Part shown: positions 16,701 through 23,532 of the stretch, in pieces
Numbering within the stretch: position 1 is the first letter of the stretch
Layout of the letters: each line of letters begins with the position of its first letter
Program-made: the position numbers and the translations under genes
Notes under the pieces: model-generated
What the model saw: the letters and a program-made list of their open reading frames with translations, nothing else
What the model was told of the DNA's origin: nothing
Database searches by the model: none
Virus record (IMG/VR): IMGVR_UViG_3300030419_007734
Coordinates: 817 to 40,745 of that record
Direction: 5' to 3' (one strand)
DNA length: 39,929 bases
Source of the DNA: a virus

Positions 16701-19174
16701 TATATGATGAGGGTCGAGAATTCCCGTTAATACGCTTAAGTGTACCTACGCGAGGATCAAGCGATATAAATATTCATCATGTTACCAAGATCAACCTTCA
16801 GGTGAGTGGTGAAAATCTGCACCCAAACGCAAGAGCTATGTTGGTTGGGCAAAATTTTGGATTTTCTTATGACGTCACTGTGAATTCCGCCCCAGATGCA
16901 GACCAAGACACTGGTCAAGGTGAGATTTCATACGCTAACACTTTGGATCTCACAATCCCGGTCGTATGCTTTGCTGGTAAACATTCGCATGATGAATATG
17001 GCGTTGAAAACAATGATGAATGGGGCGATAACGGCGAACATAATGCCACAAATTCGGAAAGGCTAAAGGGCGGCCATGGCCATATTGATGAGATTAGTGG
17101 AAAAACAGTTGTTGACGACGTTTATGTTCTTCAAATCTTAAACCCAGATTCAGGTAAACTCGCAGCTGCACCTGTTTATTTTCATACTTTTAGAGCATAT
17201 GGAAGAAATTGGAAGACAAATTATAACTCTGCTGAGAATAAAAGTTGGCGCGATCACTACACCAAACCCGGCCCAGAAGGTACAGAATTTTTTGTTGATT
17301 ATCTGATGCCTTCCTGGAACCAAAAGGGGATGGAATGGCCACAAGGCAAGCCAGAAACTAAAATGCCGTTTAGAATAGGTCCAAAACCAGATGAAGGTTT
17401 AAATCAGTTTTTTGCTTTGACAACTTATGGTGACGACGATCAAGCTTGGGATATTTTTGATGTTGCCGATGTGACCGGTATAAAACAGGATAATGTGCAG
17501 ACTAGTGAGCAAGGATATGTTGAAAGAAAATCAGTTGTCTGCGCCCCTCGGCTGACAAGAAAAGAGTCTGTTGAAAAACTTCGTAATGGCGGTTTTATTT
17601 TAGAAAAATATATTAAAATTAAGTTTAAAGCCTACCCTGAAATCGCTCTCAAAGATAAAGACCTGGCCAACAGAATATATGCCGGCACCGCTGCAGAAGG
17701 ATTTATTAATGATGAAGCTTCCCAACTAGGACAACCAGCACAAGAAAGCATATATGACAAATTAACCGTTGATTTAGACCCAGAAAAAATGGACAAAATA
17801 GCTGCCTTGATTTCACAAAACATAACTGGTTTTGTAGGGCAAGGTGAGATAGAAGCAAATGAAAAAATTGAAGCAGATATTTTTCGGTTTGCTAAATTCG
17901 ATCAAGTTCCAGGTATGGTGGCCGCCGCAACAAATCCGCAAATCTTGTCATACAACGCTTTCTCAAGACTACAACAAGCCTTGTTGGGCCTCCCGGATGA
18001 GTATGACCCGGCCACGGGCGCCCCTGAGGGCTTAAGTGAATTTTCTACCGAGGTTTCCCCTTATTTAGATCAATTTCACTTTACTGAAATTGTAGAAGAT
18101 TTTAGTTATGGATTGAGGGTTTGTTATGTTGCTCCTTTTGTACCCTTTGAAAACGCGTCAACAATAATGTTAAACATGTTCTCACCAAACCCGGTTGGCA
18201 ACGAATATCAGGGACTCACGCCTATCAACTTCGATTCACCATCGGGAAGATTTGTAGAACACCTAACAAAAGCAAAAGCACAAAATAAATTGTTTCACTT
18301 AGTTGAATACGATGGTTACATACCAGGCATGTATAAGCTTCCACCCGGGTCAATAATAGAGGGCACCGCCGACATAGATTTTGCAGAAACCAGCTACAGC
18401 GAAGGGGTAGTTGATTCAGATATTAATAATATTAAAATAAAAGGCCCCGCCTCTCAAGTTGCAGAATCACTTTTGGGCAAATTTGAAGAAGAGGAGGTTA
18501 TTCACACAAAAGTTATGAAGAACGTTTTTATCTTCCCTATTGCAAAAACAGAAATTTCATATACAGATAATCGATTTCCATCCTCAACAGTAAAGACATT
18601 TCAAGATCTTCTTTCTGCTTACCCGACAGAGAATCCAACAGAATTAATCCCCCTTGGAAAAGAAATTTACGATAATCTTTATGTAAAACTAAAAACAAGT
18701 TCAGATTTTAAATTAGCATTTGATTATTTACTGCCGGCAAAGCGAGCCCTCGCGATGACAACAATCTACAACATGCTAGCCTTTGATTCCGTATTCCCAG
18801 ATCCTTGCAAATTTCAAAATTTATTTGCTCTTACCAAGAATACCGCATTTGCTTTAGCGGAGATGACAATTAAAGACCCTACAACAACATCCGATATGAA
18901 GCCACCCTACAATAGTGACACTGACATAGTGAACCTGTTACGTCAGGCCAACGGGTTTACGAACTCCTGCCCAATGCCAGCATTCAATCCAGACATTCTT
19001 AATTCAATACTTGGGTCCGAAAGCGCGAATATAATAGGCAACCTCTTCGTAGGGCAGCAAGACATTGTGAACACGCTCCAACAACCTCCGGTGGATGGAC
19101 TCGAATTGCCGACTTTGATTTCGCCTTCACCCTCGCCTTCACCCTCGCCTTCACCCTCGCCAGAAGAACAGTAA
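10748..19174 (+). CDS. Giant virion structural protein with LysM domain (2808 aa)
   Basis: An AAGGA site lies just before ATG 10748. Residues about 320-360 are an acidic Thr/Glu/Ser linker. Residues about 366-470 form a LysM-like domain: YRVSSGDSLWKITAFYLG at its start and LIHPGDILEIPSVW at its end, with a roughly 60-residue insertion between. LysM binds peptidoglycan or chitin-type glycans. The long central part is mixed helix, without long coiled coil. Two His-rich clusters, GHVHTYEIDENG..PGHNHQ (about 1665-1711) and KHSHDEYG..GGHGHIDE (about 2078-2113), suggest metal sites. The C-terminus is seven Ser-Pro pairs then EEQ. Position between the hub-like genes and gp25/gp6 points to a baseplate or tail-tip component. 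A tape measure is less likely given the missing coiled coils and membrane segments. Confidence 0.65.
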   Translation: MATNWTTKKPFKPFEETKNGTVYKCIVVLREYNPASDLEPGPASPNVFNNRDYMVTNQDSVFKEGLTKILDVYGKEYSLEEFDKFWQSENIDGSPTSTGVLYTGPDETPAGRVGKEEIARYGTGIQAETRALLGSFGIAHAKFKAGTSGYDIQGPFYPPRPGINYVLYKVMVNNDIFNTYQTKAYASRTTKILSRGNNFYKEIEFANFEELSTHIAEVSAVLKEYETEHQKLQTRNKDPKMFFGPIELNVPRFPYSATGVRPQLYGKLDLIEEGEKLDELNFRLKDFFRNNNFDLTSDKIAVGFYATPKNLDPSTSSDQTETADAEVAPSTETAQESTGDTETSETEITLPEITTSQTDPTSYTNKYRVSSGDSLWKITAFYLGAGPRWKQLRELNSSNSKFRKRGWKSDKQIKGLEEQLANTEEVILQSETYDLEGEPPTQSLTYITNPKYEAIYEKLRKAKSPLIHPGDILEIPSVWLDEIASKNSWPSRQKDELTYITFDPALINPPPPTGPTPISDDGPSHVMQAPTEDPGAPGTLIDPWEMYDLDSLAATGIGVSNIAYIKRYTKKYEKAVEAYKSSKTNYDISPPNVDKTTLETRLAASKAVLEENIINERIYVWADFLGLVYSDEYHEKYRTTRFLSNLEVLIAEPGVKGALTRFCSPSKKPPKKAKKITAFVKKYIYDPPSLRDVELSSDDEALYAAYLAKRTPPFHTPQTEEQKNAWNTIIKSPAMKFAVSNRTQKFSNKVGDAVFAALPRSVNRIDDLDDLHRYVLSRLSIPQMAEELMRCLGLTMSLDDVIEALCDGFLKKIGADPDKIDEFFVKLKSGEFNPTAGGVEFLDTAEMAQDLQRYLSEAVAAGVDDPFYSSVIKQNINNAQGKRLICELVLGAMFALADMLANLETNPNPYDQADDSIPPVPKCSTRFSFPRIPAFGSLLDPILKQIEQKIYDYLNKVITNVAKEIIEAIIEACAEPEPEFGPPLPPVTDEQGLKQAFAPLTGADPRDFLSHLLSILTANELCQLVNGSAGKPLLLQVRKFMKLNYPEYFNQFSTNYKIFSFFKNLQGILDLSACALPAPEPKFSLDNLCKDGMTPREEALRRTLLAKGLTEEEVQEQLAIDKEIKKDIVSDLVKAMYPEDQANNADQALDINSVIAQSKAMEKGNDLTIGATFKSLQNSMYSEVGAFIPTIFSEINKLEKEGNYTFTNLPIFDSLMQFAYADWANKVTGFSSSDPNVFTLEVPQIKYQPGQTVEEQIAALGPAVTPTTTAGLKDIPGTYSVVLEDTKRIVYDMASYNNPLNDSPKYDDMFFFSVKGKYGNNLFSSERSADGLEIKDEIVKQKLSKYPVDDDSLPRQIDVFNQFLANKVRQVYQSVKSGLSAEGQESIDNSLDNLGDWYGINNIKRDLVPNYSTKWSLGEYIYDTAFISIIDRITRIITTSEYLSLENNSPLQNLDLLAHRLGDLEDVKKETKQRVNSLMGSHDFSTGEPPTFLGNSLFEGAIKTIIKAELIQNLLRTTFVFSKFKISDAFSDAILQEYMISSIKTMKEGEVYDLYRKYILEQERELRNKLTSQGPRSKPPGPVLSDQQIESEVKKQIYADKATNADEYIMSFVQTTSEALKDKIIRVFGNMQKAVDERVDLAEKGLTQNVNKLALQGETSKIMGHVHTYEIDENGNGIASAAYHPDFPEIFHEHTIQNFIVQDAENEYAPGHNHQLQLKDYPSPVINTITALDSDLNSQNWANSTTSNDIIGGSSSTCMQECFWDERKHLAEVPAGTILPPGTNWDASEAIFATLEEPVIKEIGWATTGEYEYKKIGFGIPPVTMVPVDADGAREELHDVVKAGRKYFEDHFEGFYNPVAHTVKDYDSGIWSDLLFGSIGDQPETSWNQQNPFSPYYGVEYYWEASSGPFVSGIDKTGASGYKLIAKKTHSYQTRPPRTTSEWSSYSSGQFIQDGVHSTLIGGGTAEGGNFFFGQNVAPTEKLILYDEGREFPLIRLSVPTRGSSDINIHHVTKINLQVSGENLHPNARAMLVGQNFGFSYDVTVNSAPDADQDTGQGEISYANTLDLTIPVVCFAGKHSHDEYGVENNDEWGDNGEHNATNSERLKGGHGHIDEISGKTVVDDVYVLQILNPDSGKLAAAPVYFHTFRAYGRNWKTNYNSAENKSWRDHYTKPGPEGTEFFVDYLMPSWNQKGMEWPQGKPETKMPFRIGPKPDEGLNQFFALTTYGDDDQAWDIFDVADVTGIKQDNVQTSEQGYVERKSVVCAPRLTRKESVEKLRNGGFILEKYIKIKFKAYPEIALKDKDLANRIYAGTAAEGFINDEASQLGQPAQESIYDKLTVDLDPEKMDKIAALISQNITGFVGQGEIEANEKIEADIFRFAKFDQVPGMVAAATNPQILSYNAFSRLQQALLGLPDEYDPATGAPEGLSEFSTEVSPYLDQFHFTEIVEDFSYGLRVCYVAPFVPFENASTIMLNMFSPNPVGNEYQGLTPINFDSPSGRFVEHLTKAKAQNKLFHLVEYDGYIPGMYKLPPGSIIEGTADIDFAETSYSEGVVDSDINNIKIKGPASQVAESLLGKFEEEEVIHTKVMKNVFIFPIAKTEISYTDNRFPSSTVKTFQDLLSAYPTENPTELIPLGKEIYDNLYVKLKTSSDFKLAFDYLLPAKRALAMTTIYNMLAFDSVFPDPCKFQNLFALTKNTAFALAEMTIKDPTTTSDMKPPYNSDTDIVNLLRQANGFTNSCPMPAFNPDILNSILGSESANIIGNLFVGQQDIVNTLQQPPVDGLELPTLISPSPSPSPSPSPSPEEQ
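19121..19161 (+). repeat. 12-bp tandem repeat encoding (Ser-Pro)n
   Basis: The 12-mer TCGCCTTCACCC repeats about 3.4 times at the end of the 2808-aa gene, giving the Ser-Pro tail that ends in EEQ. A related, longer tract lies at 39305-39382 in a different gene. Confidence 0.9.
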
Positions 19175-19204
19175 ACTAAAAAGCTAAAATTAATTTATTA
19201 GGAT

Positions 19205-19726
19205 ATGAAAATAAAATATGGAAATATTGAAACCGATATAAATTGGAGATGGCCAACTATAGAAACGTTTAACAGTTGGAAAGAAGATTTTTTTAAGTTG
19301 GAGGAGGTTAGATACTTTGAAATTTACGTCGTCGGGCGTTTTGTTAATACGCTACTTCTCGGAGAAAAAAACGGCACACAAGATGTTGACATAATTTTGA
19401 TTGGTGATAAAGATATAAAAAAAATTGAGAGATTAATTTATGAAGGAACAAGGTTAGGTTTGGAAAAATATCAAACTTTTTTTGATGTCTTATGGTTTGA
19501 TAGGCTGCCTATTTATACAGAAATGAAACAAGGCGAGACCATGGAGGTGGATATGTGTATCTTGTCAGACAAGTGGATCGTCGATGGCAAAGTACAAAAG
19601 CAGTATAATAACACGGTACAACTAAGTGAAAATTTATGGAATATGAAAACGCACTACCCCACATATAAACAAAAAAGAAGAATTGATGAAGGTTATTCTT
19701 ACTTAGAACCTTTAAGATTACTATAA
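19205..19726 (+). CDS. Nucleotidyltransferase-fold candidate (173 aa)
   Basis: The protein has the outline of a nucleotidyltransferase core. A strand ending in Gly (YVVGRFVNTLL, Gly44) is followed by DVDIILIG, in which Asp60 and Asp62 form a Dx[DE] pair. A later strand carries a third carboxylate, either Asp94 (TFFDVLWF) or Asp116 (MEVDMCIL). In active enzymes the Gly is usually followed by Ser; here it is Arg, so activity is uncertain. This fold includes tRNA, antibiotic and protein nucleotidyltransferases and toxin-like members. The gene sits between the 2808-aa protein and gp25 on the same strand, with 30- and 44-base gaps. The only upstream signal is AGGA one base before the ATG, so translation may be weak. 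Confidence 0.5.
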   Translation: MKIKYGNIETDINWRWPTIETFNSWKEDFFKLEEVRYFEIYVVGRFVNTLLLGEKNGTQDVDIILIGDKDIKKIERLIYEGTRLGLEKYQTFFDVLWFDRLPIYTEMKQGETMEVDMCILSDKWIVDGKVQKQYNNTVQLSENLWNMKTHYPTYKQKRRIDEGYSYLEPLRLL

Positions 19727-19770
19727 TAAACTAAAATCGGTCATATTTATTACAAACAAGGAAAAACAAA

Positions 19771-20157
19771 ATGTCAGGAATATCAGTTAAACTACCGCTT
19801 AACCCGAGTGATGACGATGGGCACTACGGATTAAATAAAACATTTATGGACGTTGTAAAGCAGAATTTCAAAAATCTGATTCTCACAATTCCCGGCGAAA
19901 GGGTGATGGACCCGTCTTTCGGATGCGGGCTAGCCCAACTTTTATTCGAACAAGACACTCAGGACGTAAGAGATCAGATAAGTTCTCGGATATTCAACCA
20001 GGTTAAAATCTATATGCCTCACATCATTATAGAAGAAATTTCTTTTTCTGATATAGAAAAAAATATAGAGATTGGTTCAAATACGCTGCTGGTGGTTGTC
20101 AAGTATAGGGTAACTCCTTTTAATGAATCGGATATATTAGATATAAAAATAGGTTAA
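19771..20157 (+). CDS. 25: Baseplate wedge protein, gp25-like
   Basis: The 128-aa protein contains ILTIPGERVMDPSFGCGLAQ near residues 37-56, the signature of the gp25-like (W protein) family, and ends with VVVKYRVTPFNESDIL, a typical final strand pair. T4 gp25 sits in the baseplate wedge and starts tail sheath polymerisation. Homologues do the same in contractile phages, R-type pyocins and type VI secretion. The length is normal for the family. An AAGGA site precedes the ATG, and the gp6-like gene follows 25 bases later, the usual order in T4-like and marine myophages. Confidence 0.9.
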   Translation: MSGISVKLPLNPSDDDGHYGLNKTFMDVVKQNFKNLILTIPGERVMDPSFGCGLAQLLFEQDTQDVRDQISSRIFNQVKIYMPHIIIEEISFSDIEKNIEIGSNTLLVVVKYRVTPFNESDILDIKIG

Positions 20158-20182
20158 AACTATTTAGAAAGAGGACAAAACA

Positions 20183-21970
20183 ATGCCAAAGAAAACTCCG
20201 CCAATAAAATACACTAGTCGAGATTTTGATTCAATCAAGAAAGACTTAATCGAGCACGCCAAAAGATATTATTCCGACACATACAAAGATTTCAGTGAGG
20301 CATCTTTTGGTTCTATGATGGTCGACATGACGGCATATGTTGGAGACATTTTGTCTTTCTACTTGGATTATAGTGTAAATGAGAGTTTTATAGATACAGC
20401 CACAGAATATGATAATGTGGTGAAAATGGCAAAGCAATTTGGTTATAAGTTTAAATCAACCGCTGTTTCACACGGTATTTTGTCCTTATATATAACAGTA
20501 CCGTCGAATAATTCTGGCCTTCCAGACACCAGATATATGCCTGTTTTAAAGAAAGGAACTCAGTTCGCTAGCTCTGGCGAAGCGACATTCGTGTTAATAG
20601 AAGACGTAGATTTTTCAGATTCCGATAATGAGGTTGTTGTTTCAACGACGAACGAGTTTGGAAACCCAACTTATTATGCAATAAGGTCATACGGAAGAGT
20701 TATCTCTGGTAAGGTAACTTCGGAGACCGCGACGGTTGGTGAGTTCCAAAAGTTTAGAAGACTTGAATTAAATTCAAAAAACATTTCAGAAATTATTTCT
20801 GTTACAGATACAGAAGGGCATGAATATTTTGAGGTAGAGAATTTATCGCAAAATGTAGTTTATTTGCCCGTTAAGAATAGGCAGAGCGACAAGGAAAAGG
20901 TACCAGAGCTTATAAAACCACTAGTGGTACCACGAAGGTTCACAGTTGACAACACAAGGCTGACTACAGCGCTTCAATTTGGATACGGATCAACTTCTGA
21001 ATTAACAAATGAATCTTTTGCTGACCCGGCACAAGTTGTGTTAGATATCCATGGCAGAACACATGTTACAGACACATCGTTTGATCCGGCAAAATTAACA
21101 TCTAGTGACAAATTCGGAGTCGCTCCCGTAGATACGACCTTAAATATAGTTTATAGAGTGAACGATAAAAACAACGTCAATGCTGCTACGGACTCCGTAA
21201 CATCAGTAACTTCCCCTGTTCTACAATTTTCAACGCCGGCAGAGTTAAACCCCGCAAGTGTATCAATTGTAGAAGCTAGCTTGGAGTGCACAAATGAAGA
21301 GCCCATTATTGGAGACACTTCCATACCAGACGTTAATGAATTGAAGCACAGAATTAAAAGTCATTTCTTTGCTCAAAATCGTGCTGTTACACGACAAGAC
21401 TATCAATCTCTTGTTTATACAATGCCAAGTAAATTTGGTATGGTTGAGAGATGCCAGGCTATGCAAGATAAAAATTCTTTTAGAAGAAACTTAAATTTGT
21501 ATGTTATTTCTAAAGACTCGGATGACAGATTAACAAAATCAACCAGTTCTTTGAAAGACAATATAAAGACTTGGCTGTCTGGTTATAAGATGATAAATGA
21601 TACTATTGACATTTTAGACGCCAGAATATTAAATCTTGGCATTGAATATGATATAAAGGTAGAAGAAGCATTCAACAAATATAATGTTTTATCAGCGTGC
21701 AATGCTGTAGTTAGAAATTATTATAGCAGGACGCGAGAGATAGGAGAACCACTTTATATAACAGACGTGTACAAAATATTAAATTCTGTCCCCGGAGTGA
21801 TTGATGCTGTTGATGTAAGAATTGTTAATAAAATCGGTACCAACTATTCAGATATTTATATCGATATCGATGAGAATTTGTCTTCCGATGCCCGAGTTTT
21901 ATACATACCAAAGGACCACATAATTGAATTTAAATTTCCAGCACAAGATATCAAAGGGGCGGCAAAATAA
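20183..21970 (+). CDS. 6: Baseplate wedge protein, gp6-like
   Basis: The 595-aa protein begins KYTSRDFDSIKKDLIEHAKR and continues SEASFGSMMVDMTAYVGDIL then FYLDYSVNESFIDTA, matching the N-terminus of T4-like gp6 homologues in cyanophages and related viruses. gp6 dimers form the inner ring that joins the wedges of the baseplate. The C-terminal half contains RAVTRQDYQSLVYTMPSKFG, the conserved region shared with J-type baseplate proteins, then a strand-rich end. A GAGGA site lies before ATG 20183. The stop and the next start form a TAATG junction. Confidence 0.9.
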   Translation: MPKKTPPIKYTSRDFDSIKKDLIEHAKRYYSDTYKDFSEASFGSMMVDMTAYVGDILSFYLDYSVNESFIDTATEYDNVVKMAKQFGYKFKSTAVSHGILSLYITVPSNNSGLPDTRYMPVLKKGTQFASSGEATFVLIEDVDFSDSDNEVVVSTTNEFGNPTYYAIRSYGRVISGKVTSETATVGEFQKFRRLELNSKNISEIISVTDTEGHEYFEVENLSQNVVYLPVKNRQSDKEKVPELIKPLVVPRRFTVDNTRLTTALQFGYGSTSELTNESFADPAQVVLDIHGRTHVTDTSFDPAKLTSSDKFGVAPVDTTLNIVYRVNDKNNVNAATDSVTSVTSPVLQFSTPAELNPASVSIVEASLECTNEEPIIGDTSIPDVNELKHRIKSHFFAQNRAVTRQDYQSLVYTMPSKFGMVERCQAMQDKNSFRRNLNLYVISKDSDDRLTKSTSSLKDNIKTWLSGYKMINDTIDILDARILNLGIEYDIKVEEAFNKYNVLSACNAVVRNYYSRTREIGEPLYITDVYKILNSVPGVIDAVDVRIVNKIGTNYSDIYIDIDENLSSDARVLYIPKDHIIEFKFPAQDIKGAAK

Positions 21971-23532
21971 TGGCGATTAAAAAATATACGGCAAACGCCG
22001 ACACAACAATTACCAACGCTTTCAACTCTAATCTAACAACTCGTGGAACCGGCTCCAACATGGGAGCATCAGATGTTTTGGAAGTTTTCTCCATTTATGG
22101 CCAACAAGCCTCGTCTTCTGCAGAGCTTTCAAGAATTTTGGTTAAATTTCCAACCGCAGACATTAGTACAGATAGAACTAATGGAGACATTCCTGCTAGC
22201 GGAAGCGTTAGCTTTTACCTACGTATGTATAATTGCAAGCATGCCTTCACTCTACCAAGAAATATGAAGCTTGTTATAACGCCTTTAAATGCTGACTGGG
22301 AAGAGGGAATTGGCCTTGATATGGAAGACTACTCTGACGAGACAAAAGACTCGATAGAGGGCGCTAACTGGATGATGCGAAGCCAAGGAACAGCATGGAC
22401 TGTCCCTGGCGCCGTAGCGAGGAATCAACAAGATTTATACGGACTAAGTGAGACAGAGACTTTTCACACAGGCTCAGAAGACCTAGAAATTGATGTTTCT
22501 AGACAGGTCGAAGACTGGATAGCAGGCACGTATTCGAATAATGGATTTATTATTAGTGTCACCAGTAGCCAGGAGGCATATGTCCAGAGATCCGCAGATG
22601 ATTCCGTTACATATGCTAACACCACAGGTTCTCAAACTTCGTATTATACCAAGAAATTCTTTTCTAGAACGTCAGAATTCTTTTTTAAACGCCCTTGTAT
22701 TGAAGCTCGTTGGGATTCATCCACACAAGATGACAGAGGAAATTGTTATTTCAGTAGTTCGTTGGCCTCACAAGCTAACAACCTTAACACAATTTATTTA
22801 TATAACTACGTTAGAGGGCAACTTCAGAACATACCAGACGATTCCACTGGTTTAATTTTCGTTAATATATTTTCAGGAAACCTTGCCAATACTCTGCCAG
22901 GTACGTCCTCTATAGTATTGCCGCAGGGTGGCGGAGTCCCAACAGCTGGAAATCTCTGTATTACTGGTGGTTATGTATCAACAGGTATTTATTCTGCTTC
23001 CTTTGCTATTACAGGTTCCAGATCTTCACTAACAACGATTTATGATGTGTGGAGCAACACCGGGGACAGGACACAATCCGGCTACACACAATATCACACG
23101 GGTTCGATTGAAGTAAAAGATCTGGTTGGGTCCAATACCAACCCCAACACAACGCACACTACCAAGATTACGAATTTAAAAGCTGTGTACGACAGAGATG
23201 AAAACGCAAGATTTAGACTATTTGTGAGAGAAAAAGGTTGGAACCCCAACATATATTCAAAAGCTTCAACACAAATAGAGAACACCATTGTTGATAGTGC
23301 TTATTATAAAATTTATAGAACAATTGACAATTATGATGTAATACCTTATGGAACAGGATCCACAAATCATACAAAAATTTCATACGATGTTTCTGGTAGT
23401 TATTTTGATTTGGACATGAACTTACTTGAAAAAGGATATTCATATGGAATCAAATTAGCATATTATTTAAATGGAAAATATGTAGAACAACCAGACACTT
23501 TTAAATTTAGGGTAGATGAGCATGAGCGTTAA
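21970..23532 (+). CDS. DNRLRE-like tail/adhesin structural protein
   Basis: The first roughly 210 residues of this 520-aa protein resemble a DNRLRE (CBM-like jelly-roll) domain. ADTTITNAFN is followed by SRILVKFPTADIS, then SFYLRMYNCKHAF, an ADWEEG turn and LEIDVSRQVEDWIAGTYSNN with GFIIS. Such domains occur in surface and adhesin proteins and in phage structural proteins. The remainder is strand-rich and Ser/Thr/Gly-rich with fibre-like character and no recognised enzymatic motif. It lies between the gp6-like gene and the giant LamG protein, overlapping the latter by up to 17 bases. A gp7- or gp8-like wedge-periphery or fibre-attachment role is inferred from position. Confidence 0.65.
   Translation: MAIKKYTANADTTITNAFNSNLTTRGTGSNMGASDVLEVFSIYGQQASSSAELSRILVKFPTADISTDRTNGDIPASGSVSFYLRMYNCKHAFTLPRNMKLVITPLNADWEEGIGLDMEDYSDETKDSIEGANWMMRSQGTAWTVPGAVARNQQDLYGLSETETFHTGSEDLEIDVSRQVEDWIAGTYSNNGFIISVTSSQEAYVQRSADDSVTYANTTGSQTSYYTKKFFSRTSEFFFKRPCIEARWDSSTQDDRGNCYFSSSLASQANNLNTIYLYNYVRGQLQNIPDDSTGLIFVNIFSGNLANTLPGTSSIVLPQGGGVPTAGNLCITGGYVSTGIYSASFAITGSRSSLTTIYDVWSNTGDRTQSGYTQYHTGSIEVKDLVGSNTNPNTTHTTKITNLKAVYDRDENARFRLFVREKGWNPNIYSKASTQIENTIVDSAYYKIYRTIDNYDVIPYGTGSTNHTKISYDVSGSYFDLDMNLLEKGYSYGIKLAYYLNGKYVEQPDTFKFRVDEHER

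Noticed and set aside
16765-16772. Exact TATAAATA as a late promoter
   Set aside because: It lies deep within the 2808-aa gene with no nearby gene start. A few chance matches are expected in 40 kb of AT-rich DNA.
10748-19174. Tape measure protein identity for the 2808-aa gene
   Set aside because: No long coiled-coil or membrane-spanning segments. Instead it has LysM, His-rich and beta-rich regions and a position beside baseplate genes.
19727-19770. Possible terminator between the nucleotidyltransferase-like gene and gp25
   Set aside because: No GC-rich stem followed by a T run can be seen in this 44-base gap.
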